From contig OZ021729.1 in assembly GCA_963978545.1 (NCBI GenBank), forward strand, positions 13,840,001 through 13,904,000: 64,000 bases of DNA. The letters run 5' to 3'. Positions 50,031 through 63,100 of this stretch are shown piece after piece. Below the pieces are notes generated by a model. It worked only from the letters and a program-made list of their open reading frames with translations, was not told the origin of the DNA and made no database searches. Every line of letters starts with the position of its first letter. The stretch's first letter is position 1. Source of the stretch: Linyphia triangularis (Eukaryota; Arthropoda; Arachnida; Araneae; Linyphiidae). Both the position numbers and the translations under genes were made by a program.

Positions 50031-50640
50031 AAAACAAAAAAATTTTACTTTTCTGAAACTTGGCATAAAAATGAAGAATCAAAAGAGTCTATAAAATTAT
50101 TTATCATAGAAGGTTGCTTTTTTGGGGTGGGTGAGGAGCGGCTGGAAGGTTAGGTTTTGAAATTGAAAAATTAATTTTGGAACTATTAAGACGTGTGAAG
50201 CATAATTTTAGAATATTTTTTTATGCTGAATCGAATGAAAAAAAGGAGGACGATGTAACTACTCTAGAAAAAGTTAGTCCTTTTGTAAACGAAAATACAT
50301 GAAAAAAGCGAAGAAAAGGAAAACAGGACATAAAAAGAAAAAAAATTGCTCCATTGATGAAACTCGGCAAAAATGTTTCAAATGTCCTGGATAAAAGGAT
50401 ATTTTTTTTAGAAGAGAGGAGGAGGGAGGTTTTTTTTTCTGTTTTTAAAATGAAAATTAATTTTTGTATAACCTAGGCATGCGATGTATGATTGTGGAGT
50501 ATATTTTTACGCTGAATCGAATGCAAAAAAGCAAGATGATATAACTATCCTATAAAAAGTTCTAGTCGTGTTTAATGACGAAAATACTTGTAAAAAGCGA
50601 GGAAAGGTAAGAGGGAATATTTCAATTGGACGGGATATTT
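50031..50640 (+). repeat. Diverged tandem duplication, about 290 bp unit
   Basis: Two units share TGAAACTTGGCA.AAAATG, a G-rich AGGAGGGAGG/GGTGAGGAGCGG segment, GCTGAATCGAATG.AAAAA (50225 and 50511) and an ACGAAAATAC.TG.AAAAAGCGA.GAAA block. The offset is about 286-302 bp. The class is unknown. Confidence 0.65.
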
Positions 50641-50876
50641 GTGTACATAGTATAAAAGTTGCATACTTGTTTAGGAACAAACCACTTACATTTCAAGTGT
50701 ATGCAATCAACTTTAATTTATTTCTGAAAGCGACTGTATTTATGAATATGATGAGCATACATAACTCTTTTTAACTTGAGCAAATTCAAGTGATTTATCA
50801 CAAATGGGCACACTACCTCATTACTTATTCTGTATCCCTTTGTTTACTTACTATTTCACTTACTTTTGTTTTACTA

Positions 50877-50998
50877 TTTAATGGTGCTTACTGTCCGAGG
50901 TAGCACCATTAAATCGTGAAACTAAGCACCAAATGTTGGTTGCAGCTAAATGGGGACCAATTTTTGGTGCAAAGTGGATCCAAATTTTTAACAGTGTA
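50877..50998. mobile_element. Half copy of the 207 bp palindromic MITE
   Basis: The right arm from GCACCATTAAATCGTGAAAC to TTAACAGTGTA matches 18372-18466. The loop is present in altered form and only 11 bp of the left arm (TTTAATGGTGC) remain. Confidence 0.85.
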
Positions 50999-52050
50999 CT
51001 TACTTACTTACATTACTGTTACTTTTCAATTAAATTTTAGTTGTTAATTAACTTTTTCCACTCAATTTAGGTTTATTACTTCATTACATGTACTTTTATA
51101 TGACATGTATTTTCGTCTACAAAATAGACCATTACTTTTTGCATGAAAGTCATGTTGTCTTGCTTTGTTTTATTGTCTGCTTTTTTTTTTATACATTTAC
51201 TCTAAAATTTTCAAACAGTATGTGCCAGCTTCTAATTATGTAAGTTTCTTCATTTTCCTAGCAAATGAAAAACTACTAATGTAATTAAATTTAATGATTT
51301 TATTTTTTTATTTTAATTAGCATTTTTTAAAGTAATTGAATTTTATTATTGATAGAGAATTTGTGCACTTTTAAATTTTTAATTTTATTTCCAATTCCAT
51401 TTTTCAACTTTATTTAGTAATTTTATTCTCTTATGAAAGTTAATAATACATATATGTTCTACTAAATATATCTATAAAATACTTTTGCAATGAAATAGTA
51501 TCATTTAAAAAATTGTTGCATTATGAACACAATTGTCTCAGCATAGAGATTTTTTAAAAAATATTTTTCAATTCCACAATTAACATATTTTTGCACTGCT
51601 GGTATTTTTTTCTTGATGTATAAAACCTAAATCATAACAAAATATATATAGCATACATTTATGATACACTTTTTAAAAAATGTTTTAATTTTGAAAAATT
51701 GTCTGTTTTGGAAAAATGACCCACAAACCTTACAAATATGTGTTATATAAAATCTTAGTGGTTTCGATAACAATAAAATTCAACCGAAAATGCTTTATAT
51801 AACATTCTACCAGTGTTTAGCAATTCTGTGGGAAGTTTACGTTTTCATTTAAGCTGCAAATTTAGATCTCAGTAAAAAGTTTTCACTATAAGTTTGTCAC
51901 AAAATTCCCCAAGTTGGCGACATTTTTATTTAAAATAAATGTGTCGATAACCAAATTTTTGTCTCCTCCAAATTTGCATTGATTTTGTTATATTCGTCCA
52001 GTCTTTAATGGCTGAGATTTAAATCAATAAATGAAGCTAATTAACACAAA
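50999..52050. other. A+T-rich stretch, no gene seen
   Basis: Nothing recognised. A block at 51830-51930 vaguely resembles 21390-21480, which is too weak to call. Confidence 0.45.
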
Positions 52051-52737
52051 AACTAGGAGTATGGAATATCACACAACTTTCAAATACTCTATAATATTTC
52101 TCACTACATTAAAATTTGACATACTGTCACTTACCATTTTCATATTATCACTCATTTAAATAAAAATGGCCAGTTTGGCGATATTTTTGGCAGGAATTTT
52201 TACATGGAATAAAAAAGGAAGAAAAAAAAAATGGTGATTTTATCCGATAAACATTAAAATGTTGTTCTTTCTTATGCGTGAAACGTGTAGAAATCGATCG
52301 TTGTTGGGCGATGCTCGAGGGCACAGAACTTTGTGTTAAAGGAACACGTTTTTCAACTTTTTACGCCTTTATCGCATTTTTACGGGAATTTTGAAGGTGG
52401 GGATGCTTAGAATACCTTAAGAGGTATTTATTACCACTGCGATTTTGATTAAAAGCGTTTTTAGCAATTACCAAAAAACATGATTTTTTCAATGTCAGCT
52501 ACCTTATGCCCATACGTGATTTTGACGAAAACCTTAATGGTACGTCCCAAGGCCACCACTAACCTGCACACCAGTTTGAACATCGTTGTTCCATTTATTC
52601 GGAAGTTATGCTGACCACAGACACACTTATAGATTATTTTTTGAAATCAATTTTTGAAATCAATCAATTTTTTTTTTTTTACCGAACGCTATACTTTCAC
52701 TATCCTATGTATACATAAGGGTAATTGAAAGTAAAAA
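52051..52737 (+). mobile_element. Unassigned element Y, copy C
   Basis: It starts AACTAGGAGTATGGAATATC and ends GGGTAATTGAAAGTAAAA. Near both ends is the inverted pair ACTTTCAAATAC / GTAATTGAAAGT, a possible subterminal repeat. An internal part is lost between the ATTTTTGGCAGGAATTTTTA block and the TGCGTGAAAC block compared with copy D. It has no usable frame. Confidence 0.8.
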
Positions 52738-53904
52738 GAAATAGTTTTTAAGAAATAGTTTAATTTCTGAATTAAAGATGTTTATTGATAAAAACGTAAC
52801 TTTTAGTTTGTTTATTGAACTTTCCATGCCCTCAAAGTCTTAATATATTTTCTTTTTTAGAATTAGTAAACAAGCTTGTTTACTTTAACATAAAATTTTC
52901 TCCTTCATGGTGTGTTTCCAAGTTTCATTTCTAGCACAGACCCTGTAACACAATTTATTACTTTACAAGCTTTTTAAAGCAATACTAAATTTGCATTAAA
53001 GTCAGCTGTGAAATGAAAATATATTTGTAAAACTTACGTTGCTTTTGTTGGTGTCTCCGACACAATTTTTGAACTCTTTTGGAATTAATAAAATTCTTTC
53101 AATAAATTGAATCCATGGCATTTTTTATTGATTTCACTTTCACGCAAATGTTAAAAATGCGTGTTTTATTCCCGTAAAGTGGACGTTTCGGTGAGAATTT
53201 TTTTTTAAAACCCCGTGAAAAATGCAATTGTCTTATTTCTTCTCATGTACTTGTAAAGCAGTTCATCACTTCTATATAAAACAAAAACTTCACGCATAAA
53301 AATAATGTATTTCCAAAATCCGAATCCTAAACAAAAGCAGTGACTCTATTTTTGTTTTATTTGCTTACCATTCAGATTTTCGGAAAAATGCAGGTTTAAT
53401 ATTGAAAAAAAAAATCAGTTCATTTGTTGTAAAAAATATAAAGATAAAAAAAGATATTTTTTAGAGATAAGGTTGACATCCGCGACGCCCAACGCATTCA
53501 AAGAGAATTTGAAATTAGATTATTTGAATGAAAGTAAAGGTAATGAAGGAACAAATCCAGTGCATTGGAAGGAGTTTGAATTTCTGATAAAACATTATCC
53601 TTTTTAAAATGTAAAAACGTCCAAAATTATATATTTAAAAAAAAAACTGAATATCTTAGAATTTATATTATGGACCACATAATTTTTTCACATAACTTTA
53701 TCAACAAGTAATATGATATAAAATAAAAATATAATTATTATATTCATCTTAAATTTATAATTCTTATCTGTTTACTGGTAGCAAAAAGAGCCGAAATGTC
53801 CCGTGCGTCACCCAGGGAATCGCCCATGAACTTATAATACTATTTTTCAATTTTAAAAGTTTTCATAAGCATTTCAAAACTTCAAACATATTTTATCCAC
53901 CATT
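52738..53904. other. A+T-rich stretch, no gene seen
   Basis: Nothing recognised. Confidence 0.45.
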
Positions 53905-53995
53905 AGGTGATATTGGTCAAGATCCATAGCAACGGCCAGTCTACAACAGTCCACATCGAGATTGGCCAGTATTGAGCCGATATTAGCCAGCAGAT
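53905..53995 (+). repeat. Dispersed repeat Z, copy 4 (short)
   Basis: It aligns with the plus strand of 4768-4850 through CAGTCTACAACAGTCCACAT, CGAGATTGGCCAGTATTGAG and GCCAGCA. No ends can be defined. Confidence 0.45.
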
Positions 53996-54479
53996 TTATG
54001 CCACTGGAATACTTTATTTTCTATTTTTGATGTTAATGTAGCGTAATTCATCTGTCTACAACTTTAATACTTTATACTAACTGCCGACTTCATGTTAAAC
54101 CGGGCGCAAATAACTGTTTCCCGGAGTTTCCGTGTATTACCTGGCTCAGTTCACTGCAAATGTATGATCACCCTCCGTCTTTGAATTCCCCATTTTAACC
54201 ATAAAACATCGGTGGAATTATGTTCTCTACAATATGGATTAGTTAAAGATACTTATAGAATAAAAAATCCTGGTTTAAATTGCTTTAGTAGGTTTCAAGC
54301 TATGGTCATACCGCGTTAGAAAGGAAGATGGCGGTAAGGTTTTGAAATTTCCTGTAACCATTTACATTTCCCATGGTTTTAAGATCAAGGTGCAAAATTT
54401 GGAGATCAAAAGATCGAAATAAAATTACAGAAACACATCCAAACACCAAAAGACACTCTTCTTTATATACACTTACTTA

Positions 54480-54830
54480 TTAATAAATTGATTTGGCTAA
54501 TTAATTAAATAGTTAAATTAGATAAATTAATTCATTTCAATAAAATATTTAAACTGATTAAAATAGTTACATTTAATAAAATGTTAAATTTGATAAATAA
54601 TAAAATTTAATAAAATAGTTAAATTAAGGTACTTAATTTTTCTATCAACTTATTAAATATATAGTTGATTTTGATAAATTAATTAATTTGAATAACATAT
54701 TTGAACTGAATAAAATAGTTACAGTTAATAAAATTGTTAAATTTAATAAAAAATATCAATTTGATATAATCATTAAATTTAATAAAATATTTAAATTAAG
54801 GTACTTATTATTTCTATATTGGTATTTGTG
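54480..54830. repeat. Low-complexity cryptic repeat
   Basis: Irregular reiteration of TTAAATT/TAATAAAATAGTTAAATT words. Two larger blocks (near 54520-54640 and 54680-54800) resemble each other, including TTAAATTAAGGTACTTA. Confidence 0.6.
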
Positions 54831-57429
54831 TTAAGTTCTAACATTAGTATTAACACATCGCTTCTATGGTTGTGTAACTGAGAAAAATGGAATTTTCTGG
54901 AAACTTAAAAAAACAGATTGATTCCACTACAAACGTAGCGACGCCCATTAATTTGGAACTAGCATAATATTGTTACAATAAATATTACATTTACGTCCGC
55001 CACGATGCGCTAGGTAATTGACATAGTGAAGACATTAAGTCCTTTTTGACAAATTTGCAGCTGCGTCATTGTTCCACTCAAGTGGAAATATGAAGGAATA
55101 TGTAAATGCTATAATAGCTAGAAAAGAAAAGTAATATTGGGGTTATTAAAGGCTGATAGAGAAACAAATTATTATTTATGATGAAGTAATGGAAGAGAAA
55201 AATCTTTGTTAAAAATAAAATCATCGCTTATTCATTTCTAGTATTGGATTGGGATTATAACAAAAAAATATAGAGATAATATGTATACGAACGTTCCCAA
55301 AATAGCACATCAATAGTTAATTTTATCATTTGATACAAAATAAGCATTAAGGTGTGATTTCGATCTTTAAAGAAAGGCTCTGATTTTGTTTGGAATTCAT
55401 TTATTCTTAAACTTTTTTTTTGTTGCTGTTGCCTTTGTTTTAATTCATTGCTCTTATTCAGATTTTAGCACCCCTCCTTCCCCAAGTGACTATCACGTGG
55501 AAAGGTTTTGCTAATCCAATCAAAAAGTAAAATAAAGAAATTCAATCCCGATTGTAAGAGCAAAAGTAAATTCCAAACTTAACTTTTTAGAAAAGTTATT
55601 TCGTTTATAGAGTGCTTCTATAATTATACATAAAAAGGGCTATTGTTCTAAACACAACATAAAAAGTATAAATATGCGTAAGCCAGTTTCTTATATGTTA
55701 CATATGAAATGACACTCTAACGATCATTGAATAAAAATGATTTTTAACAAATGGTGTTCTATTTTATGTAATCACTAGATTCTTTCAAGCATATCCTAGG
55801 GTTCCTTCTAATGAAAATAACTATTAAAAGAAAATATTGATGCAACAAATTGCTTACAGAAATAGAGAAAAAAATGCCATCAAGTCATATAAAATCTACA
55901 TGAATTGAAAGGATTTTATGCTCCACAAATTGTACGTATATTTCTAATTTCGAAGTTTAGCAACTTAAAATAACTTATAAAACATTCTTGCAAGAATTTT
56001 ATATCGCATGCCATTAGGAATAGACATAGCCAATAATTAGCTATTAAGAAACAACATTAAATTCTATCTAAGGAATTTAGTTTATTCATAAGGCTTTTAG
56101 AAGATGATTTCGCTTAGATCAACAATAACATCCAATTTACATTTAAGTTTGAATGACAACGCATTAGCATGCTTGGCAGACAGGGCATATATTTCGTTTT
56201 AGTTTTTGTGACCTCCTTTTCGATTAAGGACTAAAAATTACAGTTTTGTGGAATTCTATAAAAATGAATTAAGTCTGCAGACTTGTCTGATGATGTTTGT
56301 GGCTTCTGCAGTGGGACATCTAATGTGACACTTCTTTTGTAGGGATGAAATGTAATTGTTGGGGCCATCCAAGAATGTTAATTGATGTCGTTGCAGATGG
56401 AGCAGACGAATTTTCAAAAGTTTGGTTATGGTTATTGGACAGTTTCGGACTTGTTAATTGATTTTGGAGACATGCCAGTTTTGCATTGTAGGTTATTAAA
56501 ACTCTATATATTTTTTCTTTCGTAGTTTAAGTGCATTTTTATTTGTATTCAAACGAACTTTGGATTTGTTATGGATTACTTCAATAAATAAATTTATTCT
56601 TGGATTTTTTATTTTTTTTATTATTATTATTGCTCAATTGATGGGATAAGTGGAAATGGGGTTATGCCTTCAAAAGAAACTTTTGAGATATTAACTTTTA
56701 AAGGTTTGACTTTCGTATACTTTTGTAGGTAAAATATCTCCATGTCTAAGCATTTGACATAGGCGAGCTAAATGTCAGAAGTTAACCCTTAAATACACAA
56801 AAATTTGATCAAATATTGAAGTGGATTTAAAAAAAAAAAATATCCCTCCTATTAGTATTCTTTTTATCGATATGAAAATAAAAATTGTATAACTCCTTTA
56901 TCAACTTAGCCCTTCAATTTCTGTATGATAGTCTTTTTTAGATATATTTCGGGCGTCCTACAGCTCCTTAAAGTAAGACACCCATTTAGATCTTTAAACT
57001 TCGAAATTGAAATAAACGTACACTCTTCTTCCATCCCCCTAATCCCATCCCCGTTCCGAAAAAAAAATTACATAACTCTATAACTCTTTCATACCCATTT
57101 TTATTATGTTGCTTTAGAAGTTTTATAATAAGAATTTTTGATTAAAATAATATTTTAAAATACAAATAGAAATTCAGGCGTAGTGCAAATGTTTCTATAG
57201 GTTTCTATCAATTTATAAATATTTTTCATAAATAAAGCCTTTAGAAAAGGGAAGGACGTAAAATATTATTTCCTCTGTAAATGAGATTTTCTGCATTAGC
57301 TAATGTGTATAGTATTATTCATGTATCTACCGCTCATACAAAATCTGGATGAGAGCATGCATTGCTATTTATCAATTCGGAAAATATAAAGTTATTCCCT
57401 TTTTAATATAAAAATCCCGTACTAAAATT
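54831..57429. other. A+T-rich stretch, no gene seen
   Basis: No supported frame, RNA gene or repeat boundary. Confidence 0.5.
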
Positions 57430-57609
57430 GCCGACCAAACGGTATAGTGGTTAGCGTGCTAGCTTCTAGACCGCGAGATTGCGGTTCGAGTCCCGTGTAA
57501 GGCATGAGTGTTTGTAAATGTATGTTGGCTTGTCAAATGACGAATGCTTCGGCGCATTATAGCCCTCGTGTTGCTGACGGTTCCAGATAATCTGAAAACA
57601 ACCAACCAA
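57430..57609 (+). mobile_element. tRNA-derived SINE-A, copy 6
   Basis: A full-length copy with head GCCGACCAAACGG and the tail CAACCAAC. One G is missing just before the B box (GCGGTTCGAGTCCCG). CCCGTACTAAAATT (57416-57429) and CCCGTACTCAAATT (57610-57623) form the duplication with one mismatch. Confidence 0.92.
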
Positions 57610-57687
57610 CCCGTACTCAAATTAGAAAAAAATATCTTCTGTAAAGAGTGGTAAATCAAACATTTTAATATTATATAAATTTAATAG

Positions 57688-57861
57688 TACAGTCAAACCC
57701 TGTTAACGCGAAATCGTTTAACAAAATCCCGTTTAACTTAAAGTAGAAGCAGTTCTCCGTACTTAAAACTTAACGTTGATTTATTCGTTTAGCATGAAAT
57801 TCGGTTAACGAGAACAATTTCGGCGGCCCTATCGAATTCGGGAAGACGGGGGTTGACTGTA
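57688..57861. mobile_element. pogo/Tigger-type MITE
   Basis: The left end TACAGTCAAACCCTGTTAAC and the right end, read inward, TACAGTCAACCCCCGTCTTC are inverted repeats starting with the TA target. CAGTC(G/A)AACCC ends are the hallmark of pogo/Tigger elements of the Tc1/mariner superfamily. At 174 bp it has no coding capacity. Inner GTTTAAC and GTTAACG words repeat. Confidence 0.85.
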
Positions 57862-58151
57862 GCCGGAAAGGAGCCGGGTCCACGCATGTATAAATATGGT
57901 ACATTTTATCAGTTGAAAATCAAAGACTAACATATGATTATGAAAATAAAATAAAAACAAAATAGTACATTTAGATTTCCTAACATAGAAAAAGCAAACG
58001 TATCCTTTACCTCATGGTCGTCGGAAACCTGTATGAGATCAAAAGTGGTCCTGGGAGAAATCAAAGAATTTTAATATTAAAAAAAAATAATTCTCAAAAG
58101 AATAAAATAATGAGCTTTTTTTTTTTTTTTTTGGAAAGCGCCATCAAAGCA
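57862..58151. other. Short unassigned spacer
   Basis: Nothing recognised between the pogo-type MITE and element Y copy D. Confidence 0.45.
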
Positions 58152-58924
58152 AACTAGGCATGTGGAACACCTCAGAACTTTCAATTACACTATAACACTG
58201 ACGGGGAATTGTGTCATTTACCGTTTTTATATTTTCATAATTCATTTAGCAAAAATGGCCAGTTCGGCGATATATTTTGCGATAATTCTTGTATGGAGTC
58301 TTTTTTTAAAAAACGAAAAATAAAAAAAGAAGAAAAAAAAAAAAGAAAAAAAAGCCCACAATCCGCGAAAAAGATGATTTTGTCGATATACTTTTCGATA
58401 ATTCTTATGTTATCCTTTCTTGTAAGTGAAACTGGTGAAAGAAGTAAAAACGATCGTTGATGAGGTATGCTCAAAGAAAGAGAATTCTGTATTAAAAGCA
58501 TTCGCTTTTCATATTTTAACGCCATTAAAGCATTTTTTCGGGAATTTCGGAGGTGTGGATGTTTAGAACAAGTTAAGGGGCGATTTTTATGGAAACCATT
58601 TGAGCTGCTTTTTAGCAATCTTTGAAAAACATGATTTTTTCAATGGCAGCTACCTTATGCGCATGCGCGATTTTGACGAAAAGATTAATGGTAGGTCCTG
58701 GCCATCACCAAACCGCACACCAAATTAGAACATTAAAGTATCATAGGTAGATTTGTTCGGGAGTTATGCTGACCAAGTACACACAGACAGACATTTTTTC
58801 TAGATAACTTTTTTGAAGTCAGGATATTTCAAAACGTAAAGTTAAAAAAAAATCAAATTTTTTTTTGACCGAATACTATACTTTCATTACTCTATGCTTA
58901 CATAAAGGTAACTGAAAGTAAAAC
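58152..58924 (+). mobile_element. Unassigned element Y, copy D (longest)
   Basis: It begins AACTAGGCATGTGGAACACC and ends GTAACTGAAAGTAAAA. ACTTTCAATTACACTAT near the start and the complement of TAACTGAAAGT at the end form an inverted pair. An A/G-rich low-complexity segment (58305-58350) lies in the middle. The 127-codon minus frame at 58235-58618 shows no recognisable domain and is partly low-complexity. Confidence 0.82.
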
Positions 58925-59311
58925 TATAAACAAAAACAAATTGTAATGTACGAAATGGCATTATTATTTTAGCGATTTTAGAATACCAGACCAAATTCCA
59001 AACTAAGAATAAGCCAACTACTTGTGGATTTTATTTTAGTTATCTCAAAACTTTAATTAAAAGGCTTTCTCCCACTCAGGACGCAAATTCCACACAGTAC
59101 TCTTTAAAAGGCCTTCCAGAAAGGAACGTTTCTTTGAAATTTAGGCACCTATGTAACGCAGGTATATTTCGAAGCAGATATGTTTTAGATCGTGGTGTTT
59201 TTCTTGTTACAGAAAGTATTCTATCCAATTTCAAATGGTGATCCATTTTAGTAAAATATATGTGGTGGTCTCAAGTACAAATAATAGATACAACACCTAG
59301 ACATCAGAGAT
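58925..59311. other. Unassigned stretch, no gene seen
   Basis: Nothing recognised. Confidence 0.4.
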
Positions 59312-59571
59312 CTCATTTGTTTGGTGGTTAGCGCGCCTGTCTTCTGATCTAGGAATCCCCGGTTCGACCGGACAACTGAATCATGCTGCCATCTATCGGC
59401 GCCTTCTGAAACTACTGCACGACCTCTACATTATCATCTCAGCATCTTTGGAGACTCACTGCTAAACAGCAAGCAACCTCCGGCGACTCACTGCCGCACG
59501 AAACAACTCAATCGTATATCCCTTCGCGACTCATTCTAAGGGGACTCATTACCCTTAAAATAAAAATAAAA
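59312..59571 (+). mobile_element. Second tRNA-derived SINE family, one copy
   Basis: An A-box-like TGGTTAGCGCG (59325-59335) is followed 30 or so bases later by GGTTCGACCGG (59361), a degenerate B box, with CTTCTGA between in the anticodon-loop position. A GC-richer body of about 190 bp contains GCCATCTATCGGCGCC and several GACTCA(C/T) repeats. The end is A-rich (AAAATAAAAATAAAAAA). No clear duplication was found, so the boundaries are approximate. The body shares nothing obvious with SINE-A. Confidence 0.6.
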
Positions 59572-59637
59572 AATCAATTTTTGAGTTTTTATTACATGTT
59601 GTTTTATGTTCTTTAGCATTTCGATGGATGTATTTCT

Positions 59638-59872
59638 TTAACCCATTAAGGACGACTTTAAAATGGATAAACAGTCGTTGTTTTTAACTATTACCTTGTT
59701 TATATTTACATCATTTAAGGTATATTTTGAATTTTTCAGATTTTTTTTCAAAATTACTTTTATGATTTTTATAAAACACTAAGTGGAACTACAATCGCAA
59801 TTTATTAGCAAAGAAAAAAAAACTAAAATGTTGATTGGCAAGTTTTCCTGCCAACAATCGTTAATGGGTTAA
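59638..59872. mobile_element. piggyBac-type MITE, 235 bp
   Basis: TTAACCCATTAAGGACGACT at the left is matched, read inward from the right, by TTAACCCATTAACGATTGTT. TTAA at both tips followed by CCC fits piggyBac. It has no coding capacity. Confidence 0.75.
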
Positions 59873-60681
59873 TTTCTCACTCAAATTAGAAGTGTGTTAT
59901 ATTTTGATTAAAAAAAAAAAAATACGATCAATTATTAACTCTATACGACTAACTACTATTTATTCCCCAGTGCGTCTTTTTCATTCATAAATTGATTTTA
60001 GTATGAGCAATTGTTACACATCATATTTTGGTTATATATGGTTATTTAAGGCTACATCAGTTGCCCAACGCTATTATACTCAATAAGAATCCAGAAAAAC
60101 TTTCTCACTGTTATAGTTTCTTTAAAGATATGTTTATACACATTATTGTAGCGCAGATGCATTAAGGTTAGAAAACAATATCATTTCTTTTGTTTTGAAA
60201 CGGGGAAGAAAAAAAAATTGAGAACGCCTGAGGATGGGGTGTCAAACTCAATCGAAGATACTTTAAAATAGTAGACAGTATCAATAGAGAAATTGTTTCT
60301 AAAGCTTTTGACTGACAGTCAAATTTCATAAAACGTTTTGTTTGCAAATTGAAAAAAATATCAAGACGCTTTTTATTTAAAAAATTGAAATGCGTAAATA
60401 ACAGTTGTATAATCTCATTTTTTTTTTTTCAAAAAATTTTGAACAATCAAGTGTAAAAGTATTTTTTTTTTATTATTATCATCTTGAATGTTACTCATTA
60501 TATATGCATATTTCTGCTGAATACTAATTTTTAATATCTATATACACTCTCAATCTAATTTATAACTGAATTTTAAGTTAATTTGTTGCCCTTAAAATTC
60601 AGAACAAATATTTAATTAATTCTATCAATTTCAACTGAAAAGTAAGTTAAATGAGAAACTTAATCAAATCAAATCAAACAA

Positions 60682-60685
<4 letters not shown>
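59873..60685. other. A+T-rich stretch, no gene seen
   Basis: Nothing recognised. Confidence 0.45.

Positions 60686-60745
<60 letters not shown>
60686..60745. repeat. (TA)n microsatellite
   Basis: About 30 uninterrupted TA units. Confidence 0.97.
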
Positions 60746-60746
<1 letters not shown>

Positions 60747-61068
60747 GTTTGAGAAAACTTTTCTTTCTTATGATTTCGTAAAATACAATATCTCTTGGTA
60801 ATGACTTAATTTGAAAGCGAGATTATATAATTAGATCGTACAATTAAAAATTAACCTCAATCGAAATGCAGCAAAAAGTTGAAATTTAAATGAAATAAAA
60901 TATTGCTAAAAAATAATAAACCAAATAAATTAACAAGATAAGAAGATCGACTAAAGAAAAATTATCGCACGTTTGTGAAAACTTAATTTTTGCTTGAGTT
61001 CGCAAAATATAATACCTCTTGGTAATGACTTAATTTAAAAGAAGATCTATATGATTAGATCGGACACT
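60744..61068 (+). repeat. Diverged direct duplication
   Basis: Two blocks of about 100 bp (60744-60846 and 60964-61068) share ACGTTTG.GAAAACTT, CTCTTGGTAATGACTTAATT and a TTAGATCG.AC end, offset by about 224 bp. The (TA)n run touches the first block. Confidence 0.75.
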
Positions 61069-62372
61069 TCATTAATGTTTCAGAAAACCCTTTCCGCCCA
61101 TTTGCCATTCAAGCGAAAAATGATAAAGCCTGAATTATTAATGCTATCTTCAATTCTTAATCACTGATTCCCTCGCTTTAACGACTTCTTTAAAAGAAGA
61201 TAAAAATCCATGGACTCAGAAATGCAATGTTAGTGGTTTCACGCTTCAAGTATCTGCATTATGTTGGGCGTGTCGGTCTTTTGTTGGAAGAGAAAGTTAC
61301 ACAAAGGTACTTCAAAATGGTTTTGTTAATAGCTATTTCTTGGTTATGTTTTATTATGAGACATCCGTCGATGATTCGTTTCGTACTTGTAATTAATGTT
61401 TAGATTATTCAACGTAATTTTACATAAACACACATAAAATAATCGTCATTAAAAATATATTCACCAACTTCTCTTGATACTTAGTTGCAACGATGCACCT
61501 CAGAAGTGAACTATCATTTGTGCTATTGGTTTAGCATTGTATTTATGATAGCTTACGTCTGAGGTACAGATTATTGTCGTACATGAATTGCTTGTGTTTG
61601 ATGTCTTTTGTTTTGTTTGATGATGTTTAATTACTTGTATGATGATGATATCTTGTGTTTGATGTCGTAGCCTGTTAGTTATTCCTTAAATATTTTAGTT
61701 TAAGTGGTTGAATTTTTATCGGATATCTAGTATATAATGAAGTTTATTTCAAATACCCAAAATTTTTTCTTTTTCTACTTTTATTAAAATATATATTAAG
61801 TTGTTTCAAATAATGATGTATTTATTCAAATCCTCTTATGCATTTTTAATATTTGTTCAGCGATCTAATCTTACAAGAAGAATCACCCTTTTTAAACTTT
61901 ATAAGTTCGTTTTCGTTATATATATATGTATATATTCCCTAAAATTAAAATATAATTTATGAAAACGCTTATATTTTTTTAGATAAAAACTGAAATATAT
62001 TTTTCATTTTCGAAAAGGAGTGATTTAAAATAAAAAACTGCTAAAAGTCGTTTAAAAGAGAAAAAAATATATTTATATTACAAATTCAGAAACTTAAATC
62101 CAATACTTTTAGAATGCTTACTCTGTAGTCGATTCTTTAGCACAGACATTTTTCTTTGTTTTAATAAACGCTTGAACTTTCTCTGTCATTCTTACTAAGT
62201 GCTCTTTGTGACCAACTTATTAATTTAAATTTATTGAAACTACCGATGTTCACATATTTCTTATCAAGTATATATTCACTTACACGAGATCATGCTAAAT
62301 CATTTTAATTTCTTTAAGCTATATGTTGTAAAGTTAAGGTCACCAAGCTCTCCAGATCTAACCCCTTGAAAT
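61069..62372. other. A+T-rich stretch, no gene seen
   Basis: GTTTGATGTCTTTTGTTTTG / GTTTGATGATG words recur near 61596-61665. There is a short TA run at 61917-61935. No gene seen. Confidence 0.45.
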
Positions 62373-63100
62373 TTTTACTTTTAATTATCCCTATGTATAA
62401 ATTGGATAATGAAAGTATAGGATTCGGTCAAAAAAAAAAAATCGACTTTTTTTCATTTCTCCACATTTTGGAACATCCTGATTTCAAAAAAGTGATCTAC
62501 AAAAATGTCTGTCTGTGGTCATCATAACTCCCGAACAAATTGACCTACGATTTTCAAATTTGGTGTGCGGGTAGGTGTTGGCCAGAGGACCTACCATTAA
62601 GGTTTTCTTCAATTTCGCGCATGCGCATAATGTAACTGCCATTGAAAAATCATGTTTTTCAATGATTGCTAAAAAATGGCTCTAAAAATATTGATCAAAA
62701 TCGCTGTGGTAATGCCTTTTAAGGTATTCTTAATATCCCCAGCTCCGAAATTTGCGTAAAAATGCTTTAATGGAGTAAAAAATTGAAAAACGAAAGCCTT
62801 CAATACAGAGTTCTCTTTGCTTGAGCATACCTCGTCAAAGATCGTTTTTTCTCCTCCTCTCAGTTTCGCTTATAATAAAAGCTGATAATACAAGGATTAT
62901 CGAAAAGTATATCGTCAAAATCACAATTTTGGCATTTTTTTTTTTTTTTAAGACCCATACAAGAATTATTGTAAAAAAATATCTCCAAACTGGTCATTAT
63001 TTCTAAACGAATGGCGGAAGTATAAAAACGGTAAATGACACAAATCCACATCAGTAATACAGTGTAACTGAAAGTTGAGCGATGTTCCACACCCCTAGTT
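62373..63100 (-). mobile_element. Unassigned element Y, copy E
   Basis: On the plus strand it runs from TTACTTTTAATTATCCCTAT to ACTGAAAGTTGAGCGATG and CCACACCCCTAGTT. It is complete at both ends and inverted relative to copies C and D. Its best-kept internal text is AACTCCCGAACAAATTGACC and GCGCATGCGCATAA. Frames on both strands are short and unrecognised. Confidence 0.82.

Noticed and set aside
58235..58618. 127-codon minus-strand frame
   Set aside because: It lies inside element Y copy D, includes a low-complexity Phe-rich segment and is not kept open in most other Y copies.
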